Assembly (NCBI RefSeq): GCF_900094945.1
Contig: NZ_FMAQ01000009.1
Coordinates: 1-64,000, forward strand
DNA from: Gilliamella bombicola
GTDB taxonomy: Bacteria; Pseudomonadota; Gammaproteobacteria; Enterobacterales; Orbaceae
Direction of reading: 5' to 3'
Length of the DNA: 64,000 nt
Under the pieces are notes generated by a model that did not search any database, was not told the DNA's origin, and saw nothing but the letters and a program-made list of their open reading frames with translations. Shown here piece by piece: positions 43,793-53,273 of the stretch (the first letter of the stretch is position 1; each line of letters begins with the position of its first letter). The position numbers and the translations under genes are program-made.

Positions 43793-44659
43793 ATGATTTC
43801 AAGCATGACTGCTTATGCAAGAAAAGAGGCCAACCAACCATGGGGAACGGCTTCTTGGGAATTACGCTCAGTCAACCAACGTTACTTAGAAACGTATATT
43901 CGTTTGCCCGAGCAATTTCGTTCACTTGAACCTATCGTTCGCGAAAAATTACGTAATCGCCTAACTCGTGGTAAAATCGAATGTAATTTGCGTTTTGAAT
44001 TAGATCCTTCAGCACAACATCAAGAACTTTCATTAAATAAAGAACTGGCTAAACAGATAATTAATGCTGCAAGTTGGATTCAAACTGAACAAGATACAGC
44101 TCAAATTAACCCTATTGATGTATTACGTTGGCCAGGTGTTATGTCGGCAAAAGAGCAAAATTTAGATACTATCTCACAAGAAATTTTAGCTCTACTTGAT
44201 ACCGCAATTGATGAGTTTATTGCGGTACGTGAGCGCGAAGGTAAAGCGCTTTGTGATCTTATTATCAAACGATTAGAAGCGATTACCGTAGAAGTTGACA
44301 AAATCCGCCAATGGATGCCACAAATTCTTGAATGGCAAAAAGAAAGGCTAAAAAGTAAATTAGAAGAAGCCAATATTGAACTTGACAATTCCCGTCTAGA
44401 ACAAGAAATTGTTATGGTTGCACAGCGCATTGATGTTGCCGAAGAGCTTGATCGATTAATGACTCATGTAAAAGAAACTTATTCAATCTTGAAAAAGAAC
44501 GAAGCAGTAGGGCGCAGGCTTGATTTTATGATGCAAGAATTTAATCGAGAGTCTAACACTATTGCGTCTAAATCAATTAATGCTGATGTTACAGCTAGTG
44601 CGATTGAACTCAAAGTGCTTATTGAACAAATCAGAGAGCAAGTACAAAACATTGAGTGA
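43793..44659 (+). CDS. yicC: YicC-family endoribonuclease
   Basis: 288 aa, the E. coli length (287). Starts MISSMTAYARKEA with the ELRSVNQRYLE motif and ends with the conserved EVGRRLDFMMQEFNRESNT-type phrase (here AVGRRLDFMMQEFNRE) and IEQIREQVQNIE. The family has been linked to RNA cleavage and stationary-phase survival. The stop overlaps the first possible start of the next gene. Confidence 0.95.
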   Translation: MISSMTAYARKEANQPWGTASWELRSVNQRYLETYIRLPEQFRSLEPIVREKLRNRLTRGKIECNLRFELDPSAQHQELSLNKELAKQIINAASWIQTEQDTAQINPIDVLRWPGVMSAKEQNLDTISQEILALLDTAIDEFIAVREREGKALCDLIIKRLEAITVEVDKIRQWMPQILEWQKERLKSKLEEANIELDNSRLEQEIVMVAQRIDVAEELDRLMTHVKETYSILKKNEAVGRRLDFMMQEFNRESNTIASKSINADVTASAIELKVLIEQIREQVQNIE

Positions 44660-44670
44660 TCATTTATTCA

Positions 44671-45570
44671 ATGAATAGAATACTTGGCATTTTAGCCGTC
44701 ATATTGGCATCTATTTTATGGGGGACAACGGGCACAGCAGCTACATTTGCTCCCTTGCTTTCTCCTTTACTTATTGGCTCGTTAGCAATGGGCATTGGTG
44801 GCATTTTACAATGCACATTGGCGATACCCAAAATAATCAAAGAGCGTCATTTATTAACCAAACATTTTGGTTTTCTTATTGTTGGTGCCATTGCGGTAAT
44901 GATTTACCCTTTAGCTTTTTATAGCTCGATGCGATTGTCTGGCGTGACAATAGGAACGGTGGTCTCTATTGGCTCTGCGCCGATTCTTTCAGCCATTATT
45001 GAATATATTAGCCGTGATTTTCGGCTAACTAAACAATGGTTAATAGGAGCTAGCTGTGGTATTTTGGGAATAATTTTACTTGCCTTTTCAGAAAATAACT
45101 CCACTACAAATCAATATGATCATATCACTATTGGCATTTTGCTAGGCCTAATCGCTGGATTCACTTATGCTCTGTATTCATGGTCTGCACGGCAATTAAT
45201 GTTAAAAGGTATCGCAACAAAATCGGCCATGGGCGCGACTTTTGGTTGTGGTGGCATCTTACTTATACCTGTTATGCTACTTACAGGATCTGCATTATTT
45301 GACTCATTAACCAATATGACTGTTTGCATTTATATGGCATTGATTCCCATGTTTCTTGGGTATTTATGTTATGGCTATGGTTTATCTAAAATATCAGCCA
45401 GCTCAGCTATTACTATTAGCTTGTTAGAGCCGGTTATTGCGGCCATATTAGCGATGTTAATTATTGGCGAACAAATGTCATTAGTTGGATGGTTTGGGGT
45501 TATATTGATTTTTCTGTGTCTTATGTTTGTGACCTTATCGAGTATTACAAACTTATCGGCTTCGGCATAA
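44671..45570 (+). CDS. DMT-superfamily (EamA) transporter
   Basis: About 299 aa, ten hydrophobic helices in two EamA repeats, starting GILAVILASILWGTTGTAATFA. GTG 44656 overlaps yicC by 4 bp and would add five residues; ATG 44671 is the conventional start, and neither has a strong ribosome site. Probably a metabolite or drug exporter; substrate unknown. Confidence 0.82.
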   Translation: MNRILGILAVILASILWGTTGTAATFAPLLSPLLIGSLAMGIGGILQCTLAIPKIIKERHLLTKHFGFLIVGAIAVMIYPLAFYSSMRLSGVTIGTVVSIGSAPILSAIIEYISRDFRLTKQWLIGASCGILGIILLAFSENNSTTNQYDHITIGILLGLIAGFTYALYSWSARQLMLKGIATKSAMGATFGCGGILLIPVMLLTGSALFDSLTNMTVCIYMALIPMFLGYLCYGYGLSKISASSAITISLLEPVIAAILAMLIIGEQMSLVGWFGVILIFLCLMFVTLSSITNLSASA

Positions 45571-45715
45571 TAAGGCTACAATACGAAATACTGAACGGAA
45601 TTAATAGACTTTTGTTTTATTTTGATTTTACTAAAAATAGTTCAGTAATTTTAGTTTATAATAATTTAGAATATATATTTTAATTTCATTAAGTTTTGCT
45701 AATAAGGAATATAAC

Positions 45716-46399
45716 GTGAAAAAATTAGTTGCATTATTTTTATTGTTCATATGTTTCTCAAACCCATCTTATGCTCAAGATTTTCGAGATTTGAGTTTTG
45801 ACGAATTATACAAAAAAGCGGCAGAAGAAAATAATCCAGAAGCACAATTTTATCTTGGCGTTAGGTACCTTTATGGTATTTCTGTCACAAAAGATGCGCA
45901 AAAAGCAATAGAATGGTACGAAAAAGCTGCGGCACAAGGTATTGTATATGCTATGACTAATATCGCTAACTTATATTATAAAGGTGAAGAAGTTGAACAA
46001 GATTACACCAAAGCTTTTGAATGGTTTCAAAAAGCAGCAGAAAAAGACGACGAAGCTCAATTTAGTTTAGGGTATATGTACGAAAAAGGCCAAGGTGTTG
46101 AACAAAATATAACGAAAGCTTTGGAATGGTATCAAAAAGCGAGCGAAAATGGCAATGTAAATGCTCAATATTCTTTAGGTGATATGTATTTTGATGGTAA
46201 AGTTGTTGAACAAGATTATAGTTTAGCTAAAATTTGGTTGGAAAAAGCGGCCGAGCAAAATGATCCTTACGCACAATGGAATCTTGGCGTGATATATTTT
46301 AATGGCTATGATGTTAAAAAAGATACCAAAAAAGCGAAAGAATTGTTTAAAAAAGCTTGTGAAAATGGAATTAAGCATGAATTTTGTGAACAAAAATAA
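45716..46399 (+). CDS. Secreted Sel1-repeat protein
   Basis: 227 aa with a signal peptide (MKKLVALFLLFICFSNPSYA). Five Sel1-like repeats of about 36 residues follow, each with the pattern AQxxLGxxYxxGxxVxxDxxKAxxWxxKAA. Predicted periplasmic protein-protein scaffold. An AAGGAA ribosome site precedes the start. Such proteins are common in host-associated bacteria; a partner cannot be named. Confidence 0.85.
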   Translation: MKKLVALFLLFICFSNPSYAQDFRDLSFDELYKKAAEENNPEAQFYLGVRYLYGISVTKDAQKAIEWYEKAAAQGIVYAMTNIANLYYKGEEVEQDYTKAFEWFQKAAEKDDEAQFSLGYMYEKGQGVEQNITKALEWYQKASENGNVNAQYSLGDMYFDGKVVEQDYSLAKIWLEKAAEQNDPYAQWNLGVIYFNGYDVKKDTKKAKELFKKACENGIKHEFCEQK

Positions 46400-46432
46400 A
46401 AACAACTTCAGTAAATAAAATTGGGCCAAATT

Positions 46433-46451
46433 AAAAAGGGCGTTAAGCCCT
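46433..46451 (-). terminator. Terminator of the MATE gene
   Basis: On the minus strand AGGGC-TTAAC-GCCCT followed by TTTTTAATTT. Short stem but good T-run. Confidence 0.55.
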
Positions 46452-46471
46452 GATTAACTTAAACGGCAGTA

Positions 46472-47851
46472 TTAATTACAACAATGTCTTTTCTTGAGTG
46501 ATTTAAAATACCAATAAAGTATCAAGCAAGCTGTAAAAGTTGATAACAAATCTGCCGTTGGTGCTGCTGCCCAAACGCCATCAAGCCCAAAGAATAATGG
46601 CAAAATATAGAGTGTTGGCAATAAAATAAGGATCTGTCTAGAAAGGCTGAGTAAAATCGATACTTTTGCCATACCAATGCATTGGAAAAAGCTTGTGGTC
46701 ACCATTTGGAAACCAATAAAAGCAAAAGAAAGTGTGGTATAGCGTAGTGCAATGGCTGATATTGAGATTAAATCCTCGTCAGCACTAAATGCACGGACTA
46801 AAATATCCGGAATAAAAAATCCAAGAATAAAGCCAATACTGGTAATTACAGTTGCTACTTTAACGGCATAGAAAAAAGTGGTTTTGACACGCGAATAGTT
46901 TTTTGCTCCGTAATTATAACCAATAATGGGTTGCATACCTTGATTAATCCCAATAACAATCATAATTACTAATGTGATCAATCGGTTGGCATTAGAATAG
47001 CCCGCAATAGCATCATCACTTGACACGTTAGACAGTGGTGCATAATGTACTAATTGCCAGTTGATAAAAACCACCACTATAGAAGCTGCAACCTGCATGG
47101 CAAATGGCGACATACCGATTGATATAATCGATTTAATATAGGTCAAGTTAAGGGTGAAATTGCGCCGATATAGCTTAATATTACTGTTTTTGCCAATAAA
47201 GTGTTGCATAACAAATAAGAAGCTAATAAACATGGATAACGTGGTTGCAAAAGCTGCTCCACGCATGCCCCAGCCTAAACCAATAATAAAAATCGGTGCC
47301 AAAGTAATATTGGCAATTACACTAATAAACATGGTAACCATTGCTTTAAATGGATAACCACTGGCGCGCATCATATTGTTATAATTAAACGTTAACGTAA
47401 TAAAAATACTACCCGGTAAATAAACCTCTAAAAATTCTCGAGCATATACATGATTAGTCGCACTAGAGCCGACAAAATGTAAAACGGGATCGACAAAATA
47501 GAGCAATAACGAAAGCGTAATGCCACTCAGCACTGCGGTTAGCATAAACGAGGTACCTGCGACTTTTTCGGCTTTGTCGTTTTCGCCACGACCCAAAAAA
47601 ATCGAAATCCGGCTCGCCGAGCCAATACCTACCAGCATACCAATGCCTGCAGTTAGGTTCATAACTGGCAAAATAATGCCTGCACCACTCAATGCTTCAC
47701 GACCAATCCAATGGCCAATAAAAATACCATCAATAATGTTATACAGCGTATTTACAATTGTGCCAATTACCGCAGGCAGTGCATATTGCCAAAATAATAA
47801 ACTGATTTTTTTATTTTTAAAATCATTATAAACATCAAGAGAGTGAACCAT
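46472..47851 (-). CDS. MATE-family efflux transporter
   Basis: 459 aa from ATG 47851; an upstream in-frame start at 47956 would add 35 residues not typical of the family. About 12 membrane spans. LFWQYALPAVIGTIVNTLYNIIDGIFIG and GMLVGIGSASRISIFLGRG are MATE signatures of the DinF/MepA-like group. Likely cation-coupled drug or metabolite export. Single gene. Confidence 0.85.
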   Translation of the reverse strand: MVHSLDVYNDFKNKKISLLFWQYALPAVIGTIVNTLYNIIDGIFIGHWIGREALSGAGIILPVMNLTAGIGMLVGIGSASRISIFLGRGENDKAEKVAGTSFMLTAVLSGITLSLLLYFVDPVLHFVGSSATNHVYAREFLEVYLPGSIFITLTFNYNNMMRASGYPFKAMVTMFISVIANITLAPIFIIGLGWGMRGAAFATTLSMFISFLFVMQHFIGKNSNIKLYRRNFTLNLTYIKSIISIGMSPFAMQVAASIVVVFINWQLVHYAPLSNVSSDDAIAGYSNANRLITLVIMIVIGINQGMQPIIGYNYGAKNYSRVKTTFFYAVKVATVITSIGFILGFFIPDILVRAFSADEDLISISAIALRYTTLSFAFIGFQMVTTSFFQCIGMAKVSILLSLSRQILILLPTLYILPLFFGLDGVWAAAPTADLLSTFTACLILYWYFKSLKKRHCCN

Positions 47852-48234
47852 TGCTTTTATTTTTCCGCTGCTAATATTGTAAAGAAGTTTTAGGTAGCTA
47901 TATGTTTGAGTATAAGGCAGTATCATTATTATTCGAATTATCCATGATATGATCATGGCTGCGTATAGGCTATGTTACCAAAATAATATACTGGATTTAC
48001 TATTTTTACTTATTTTTTATGATTATAGCTTATAGTAATTATCTAAACTTTTCTATTGTTACTGTGTAGTTAAATCTTGTCAAAAAATTTCAGATAACCA
48101 TGCATTTCAGTATAGATTTAATGCAAGTTAACAGCACTAGTTTAACAGAGTGATAAATTGTTAATAGCACTTTTTTGACGCTTTGATAGAATAACGCTCT
48201 TACTGATTATTGCGATCAAATAGGAACCTCACCG

Positions 48235-49239
48235 ATGAGCGTACAAATAGAAAAGATCATATTGCATAAATTAATTAGAAAAAGCGACACCGAAATCGAA
48301 TTACAACTTCGTGAATCAATGCTAGGTAATGAGCAAGCCGTTGTTAATCTAATCGAAGATATCAACCGCATCTACAATAACAAAAGCAAAGCCTATGGAC
48401 TATTTAATAGCGATAGCTTATTCGAACAATCACTAAAAGAACTACGCCTTGGCAATCAAGACTTTTTACATTTTAGCCAAGAATCGACCAAACAACTGCG
48501 TAACGAATTAGCTAAATACCCTTTTGCTGAAGGGGGAACGGTAGTATTTTGCCAATACCGTTATTTGGCAGTTGAATACTTGATTATTGCGGTTTTAAAT
48601 AGTTGTTTAAGTATGTTAGTGAATGAAGATTTAGATATCAGCGAAACACAATACTTAGACATTGACCATGCCGATATTATTGCCCGTATCGACATTACCG
48701 AATGGGAAACCCAAGCCGACTCAAAACGTTATTTAACTTTCTTAAAAGGACGAGTAGGGCGCAAAGTATCTGACTTTTTTATGGACTATTTAGGTGCTAG
48801 CGAAGGATTAGATGCGAAAGCGCAAAACAAAACACTGGTTAAAGCGGTTGATGATTACTGCCAAGAAATGCAATTTGACAAGCAAGACAAAACCAGTGCG
48901 CGCGAAAACGTTTACAACTACTGCCAAGCCCAATTACAAGCAGGTGAAGAAATTGAACTGAAAAATTTGGCCAACGAACTACCTGCCAGTGTTGACAATA
49001 ACTTTATTGAATTTATTAAAAACAGTGAATATGATTTAGAAGAAACATTTCCCGTTGATCGCAGTGCACTGCGTCAGCTTAAAAAATTCTCCGGTAGTGG
49101 TGGGGGATTAACGTTAAGCTTTGATTCAAATTTATTAGGTGAACGCATTAAGTGGGATCCGCAAACTGACTCCCTAGTAATTAAAGGTGTACCACCTAAT
49201 TTACGTGATCAGCTACAACGCAATAGCGGTTCCAACTAA
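48235..49239 (+). CDS. yejK: Nucleoid-associated protein YejK (NdpA)
   Basis: 334 aa (E. coli 335). Starts [14 protein letters not shown]; the middle segment [25 protein letters not shown] is conserved in YejK. Family members are nucleoid-associated; exact role unsettled. nfo follows 31 bp later. Confidence 0.93.
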   Translation: MSVQIEKIILHKLIRKSDTEIELQLRESMLGNEQAVVNLIEDINRIYNNKSKAYGLFNSDSLFEQSLKELRLGNQDFLHFSQESTKQLRNELAKYPFAEGGTVVFCQYRYLAVEYLIIAVLNSCLSMLVNEDLDISETQYLDIDHADIIARIDITEWETQADSKRYLTFLKGRVGRKVSDFFMDYLGASEGLDAKAQNKTLVKAVDDYCQEMQFDKQDKTSARENVYNYCQAQLQAGEEIELKNLANELPASVDNNFIEFIKNSEYDLEETFPVDRSALRQLKKFSGSGGGLTLSFDSNLLGERIKWDPQTDSLVIKGVPPNLRDQLQRNSGSN

Positions 49240-49270
49240 TTATCAACCAACAACGTTATTAGGACACAAC

Positions 49271-50116
49271 ATGAAATACATTGGTGCACATGTCAGTGCA
49301 GCAGGTGGGGTAGACAATGCCCCAATTAACGCCTATCAAATTGGCGCAACCGCATTTGCGCTATTTACTAAAAATCAACGACAATGGCACGCCAAACCGC
49401 TTGAGACCACAATTATCGACAGCTTCAAAAAGCGTTGCGAAAAATATGGCTTTACTAGCAAACAGATCTTGCCTCACGATAGTTACTTAATTAATTTAGG
49501 TCACCCAGATCAAGAACAGCTCGAAAAATCACGCACCGCCTTTTTAGACGAAATGCAACGGTGCGAACAGCTAGGGCTGACATTACTTAACTTTCACCCC
49601 GGTAGTGACTTAAAACAGATTTCGGTCGATGAATGTTTATCTCGCATTGCCGAATCGATTAATATCACGCTTGATAAAACACAAAATGTGGTTGCCGTTA
49701 TTGAAAACACTGCGGGGCAAGGCTCTAACTTAGGCTATAAATTTGAACATCTTGCCCAGATCATTGACCAAGTTGAAGACAAAAGCCGAGTTGGCGTTTG
49801 TATTGACACTTGCCACGCCTTTGCTGCTGGCTATGACTTGCGTACTGAAAAAGCCTGCCAAGAAACCTTTGCCGAATTTGAAAAAATTGTAGGTTTTGAA
49901 TACTTGCGAGGCATGCACTTAAACGATGCCAAAAGCGAATTTGCCAGCCATGTTGATCGTCATCATAGCCTAGGCAAAGGCAATATTGGCGAAGCAGCTT
50001 TTAAATATATTATGCAAGATCCAAGAATTGATGAAATTCCCCTTATTTTAGAAACCATCGATCCCGACATCTGGGCGCAAGAAATAAGCTGGTTAAAGCA
50101 GCAGGTAACTGCATAA
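49271..50116 (+). CDS. nfo: Endonuclease IV (AP endonuclease)
   Basis: 281 aa (E. coli 285). The three-zinc motifs are in order: [60 protein letters not shown] and [15 protein letters not shown] 49271 ([13 protein letters not shown]) is the family start; the longer frame from 49187 overlaps yejK. Incises DNA at abasic sites. Confidence 0.96.
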   Translation: MKYIGAHVSAAGGVDNAPINAYQIGATAFALFTKNQRQWHAKPLETTIIDSFKKRCEKYGFTSKQILPHDSYLINLGHPDQEQLEKSRTAFLDEMQRCEQLGLTLLNFHPGSDLKQISVDECLSRIAESINITLDKTQNVVAVIENTAGQGSNLGYKFEHLAQIIDQVEDKSRVGVCIDTCHAFAAGYDLRTEKACQETFAEFEKIVGFEYLRGMHLNDAKSEFASHVDRHHSLGKGNIGEAAFKYIMQDPRIDEIPLILETIDPDIWAQEISWLKQQVTA

Positions 50117-50150
50117 AAATTATTATATTTTCTATTTGACTATAAACAAA

Positions 50151-50169
50151 GTGGGTAATGCTTACCCAC
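50151..50169. terminator. Hairpin between convergent nfo and the yccS-like gene
   Basis: GTGGGTAA (50151-50158) pairs with TTACCCAC (50162-50169). No strong T-run. Confidence 0.4.
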
Positions 50170-50210
50170 AAACTAGGTTAAACATTACATAAATGTTTAA
50201 ACATGTTTCG

Positions 50211-52352
50211 TTATTCCAATTGCGCTACAAGTCCAATTATTTCCGGCAAAATATCCAAAATCAAAGCTAATTGTTGCATTACAAGCAGATCATTATTGGC
50301 TTTATCGTCATCTACTGAATTGACGGAAATGGTATCGATATAATCGACAACAGACTTCTTAATGAATTGGTATTCGCCATCTATCTTTTTATCGCTTAAC
50401 AGATTAATAATATAGACCGACAAATCGTCAAACAGATCGAGCGTCTGTTTTGATATACATTTATCACGATGTGCGCCTAAAGTTGAAAGATAACTAATTA
50501 AAGTATGATTAAGCGTCAATAGACGAAATCCCTGATCAATAACCACCGGATTCATATGTGGCTCTTTGGTCATCAAACTAATTAACGACGATAAATCTGC
50601 ATTACTATCATGCGTAGCTCGTCTTGCTAATCGATATTGTAGATCATTAGTTTTGCCAGACAAATACTGGCGTCCAATTAACGCCAAATAGTGACTATCA
50701 TCATGACAAACACGATCAACGAGTTTAGGCAGATTTCTAAACTGCCAGTCAGGCCAAATAAAGCTCACGGCAAACCAAGCAATAAAACAACCAATCAACG
50801 TTGCAATAATGCGCGAAACAGCCACCGCAATACTGCTTTCGCCAATCAAGCTAAAACTAAAAAACACCAGTAATGTAATAAATGCTGTCGCGTAAGCATA
50901 TTGTGAATTCTTAAATAGAAAAAATAGCCAACCGGTAATAATAATTAACACCAACTGTTCAGGTACACTTGGAAATAAAAACGTTAACGGAATACCTACT
51001 ATGATCCCCAAAATTGTCCCCATTACGCGCAATTTTAGGCGATGTTTTGTGGTGGAATAGTTTGGTTGGCACACAAACAAGCTAGTTAAAATAATCCAAT
51101 ACCCATGTGATAAATCAGAAAAACAAATGACCATATAACCCACAAAAAATACCACACACATACGAATCGCATGGCGAAACAGTGCGGACTTAACCGTCAA
51201 ATTCCCTTTGATTTTGACAAAAATATCATGAAAACGAGTTAACTCCTCGTCAATTAACTGATTATCTTCTTGCTCTTTTGATAAATGTTGCTCGGTATCA
51301 ATATTGGCAAGTAACAGATCAATAGATAGCAAATTTTGATGCAAACTTCTTAGCGCCTTCACCATCATCATATCGGCTTTATTGCTTGCGTGATACTGAT
51401 TAATTGCCTCTTCAAGATACAAAAAATAACGCGAAAACAACGGATCATGCTGATAAGTCTGATTTAACTTAATCGCCATTGCCAACTGAGCACATGCCTT
51501 CGCCTGTAAATTTAAAATACGCGCAAATCGAAACAAGATATCACTATGCTTAAAATGCAGACTCAGTGCTTGATAATTTCCATGTGCCGAACTTGCGCGC
51601 TCGTGGATATCTTGTGCCACAAAATAGTAGCTCAGCATCTTCCTAATATAAGCCTGCCCACGATAGCTTTTTAGCCGATTAAATAGCGAACGCTTGGTGT
51701 GATTAAATGCGCTCACAAGCTGATTATTACTATCGGTCAACTGCAATGTCTGCTTTACAAAATCATTGGTCTCATCAGGATCGAACATTGCCGCCTTAGC
51801 ATCAAGATATTGCGCCAAATAAATAAAACACAGTGACAGCGACTGCTGGGTTGTACGAATAGGTTGAATGATCGACTCAATTAACGAAACAACATTATAC
51901 CAAAGCGCTCCAAGTAACAAAAAACAAGGCAACGTATAATTGTCGGTATATAGGTTATGTCCAAGCATGGTATAAGCCGCAATCAAAAGCGATCCAAAAG
52001 CAATCACCCCATAACGTTGACCAAGCGACCCAAGCATAATAAAAATAAAAGTCGAAGACACCAAACCGACAATAAATAACACAGGAATATCAAATAACAG
52101 CTCGACCGAAAAAGTCGCAATAGCAAAACAGAACAACGTAAAGAGCAAATTAATACAACGGCTTAATAAACGCGTATCAATCTCGGTCAATCCTGCCGCA
52201 ACCACCCCAAGTGTAAGGGGAATCACAAGCGATGTTTGCCCCAAATACCAAGGAACCAAAGTCGATCCAGTCAAACTAATTAACATTCGAAGACTAAAAA
52301 GAAGGTTGCTACTATAAAAGACTTTGCGTAAAGTCAAAATGAATCCGTGCAC
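50211..52352 (-). CDS. yccS: YccS/YhfK-type integral membrane protein (FUSC family)
   Basis: 713 aa (E. coli YccS 717). Two blocks of six or so membrane helices (~20-160 and ~395-525) are separated by a long cytoplasmic helical region, the YccS/YhfK layout. GYWIILTSLFVCQPNYSTTKHRLKLRVMGT is the conserved FUSC-type segment. Relatives are aromatic-acid exporters (AaeB); the substrate here is unknown. Confidence 0.85.
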   Translation of the reverse strand: MHGFILTLRKVFYSSNLLFSLRMLISLTGSTLVPWYLGQTSLVIPLTLGVVAAGLTEIDTRLLSRCINLLFTLFCFAIATFSVELLFDIPVLFIVGLVSSTFIFIMLGSLGQRYGVIAFGSLLIAAYTMLGHNLYTDNYTLPCFLLLGALWYNVVSLIESIIQPIRTTQQSLSLCFIYLAQYLDAKAAMFDPDETNDFVKQTLQLTDSNNQLVSAFNHTKRSLFNRLKSYRGQAYIRKMLSYYFVAQDIHERASSAHGNYQALSLHFKHSDILFRFARILNLQAKACAQLAMAIKLNQTYQHDPLFSRYFLYLEEAINQYHASNKADMMMVKALRSLHQNLLSIDLLLANIDTEQHLSKEQEDNQLIDEELTRFHDIFVKIKGNLTVKSALFRHAIRMCVVFFVGYMVICFSDLSHGYWIILTSLFVCQPNYSTTKHRLKLRVMGTILGIIVGIPLTFLFPSVPEQLVLIIITGWLFFLFKNSQYAYATAFITLLVFFSFSLIGESSIAVAVSRIIATLIGCFIAWFAVSFIWPDWQFRNLPKLVDRVCHDDSHYLALIGRQYLSGKTNDLQYRLARRATHDSNADLSSLISLMTKEPHMNPVVIDQGFRLLTLNHTLISYLSTLGAHRDKCISKQTLDLFDDLSVYIINLLSDKKIDGEYQFIKKSVVDYIDTISVNSVDDDKANNDLLVMQQLALILDILPEIIGLVAQLE

Positions 52353-52458
52353 GGTATATGAACTTTGAATGGGATAATAGCTAATAGGATACTATATTGA
52401 GGGAGATTGGGAAAGTATACTTTGTAATCGTTGTTTTTTTGTTAAAAACAGTTAAATA

Positions 52459-52993
52459 AAAAACTTTAATAAAATCAATACCTTTCCTGACCGATTTTTG
52501 AGCGGAAAATCAGGCCTTCTTGTTTTGGTGAATAGAATAAATTGGACGGTGGTTTCGGACGTTTTGACCTTGGGTGAACAAAATAGCGATTGTGATCACG
52601 TCCGAGCAAAGGGAATTAGAGCGAATTCCCTTTGCAATCCCATGCTTTAGCTGCAGAATGTGGCCTTCGGCACTACTCGTATCATCCTGATACTCGCCTC
52701 TACGAGGCCATCTTCGCTTTGCTCAGATGTTCAAATTTGTTCCAGACAAATTTGTCCTCCGCCGCCGCTCGGTCTTAACGCACCGTTTGTGGACGCGCTC
52801 CCGACGCAGCACAAACTCGCCAAACATCCTTGTTTGGCGTGCTAACCTCACTCTGTTGTCGGCACATTCTGACGCCGGAACAAGACAAACAGCATAGCCC
52901 TAGGTGTTTTTTGGTAAATTGTTTTTTGTTAAAAAGCAATGTAATTACATCCAAAAAGTGGTCAGGAAAGATATTGATTTTATTTAAGTTTTT
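52459..52993 (+). repeat. Full-length repeat unit with 33-bp terminal inverted repeats
   Basis: The left end (52459-52491) and right end (52961-52993) are inverted copies of each other with 2 mismatches in 33. The interior holds many hairpins, including AGGGAATT/AATTCCCT, GTATCATCCTGATAC, and the GCCAAACATCC/TGTTTGGC stem. About 535 bp, no transposase. Same family as 1-230, 735-1175, 21795-22025, 55117-55475 and 55970-56331. MITE-like. Confidence 0.75.
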
Positions 52994-53127
52994 ATTTTGT
53001 GGTTTTTAGCCAAAAATATCACCAAAACCATCCCCCCAAAAAAATAGGCCAACAAAAGTTTAACCTTACACACTTAACAAAACCTTAAAATTTTTAACAA
53101 AAACTAGCGTATTCTTAATCAACCGGT

Positions 53128-53220
53128 TATAATTCAAGCGCATTTAAAACAAGAGAAAGCTCATTAATTGAGCGGAAATTTTAAAAAATCGAAATAAAAC
53201 AAAAAATTACTTGACAGGAT
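53128..53220 (+). promoter_or_regulatory. Possible promoter and ribosome site for the surface-protein gene
   Basis: TATAAT at 53128-53133 is a perfect -10, with a poor -35 match. GCTCATTAATTGAGC (53159-53173) forms a leader hairpin. AGGAT at 53216-53220 is ideally spaced for ATG 53228, not for the open frame's own ATG 53242. Confidence 0.4.
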
Positions 53221-53233
53221 AATTAAAATGCGC

Positions 53234-53273
53234 TGCCATGCATGGCATCTGGCATCTGGCATCTGGCATGCCA
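53234..53273 (+). repeat. 7-bp tandem repeat framed by palindromes
   Basis: GGCATCT occurs three times in a row plus a partial fourth (53244-53269). The perfect palindromes TGCCATGCATGGCA (53234-53247) and TGGCATGCCA (53264-53273) bound it. Seven is not a multiple of three, so copy-number changes move the frame. Confidence 0.8.
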
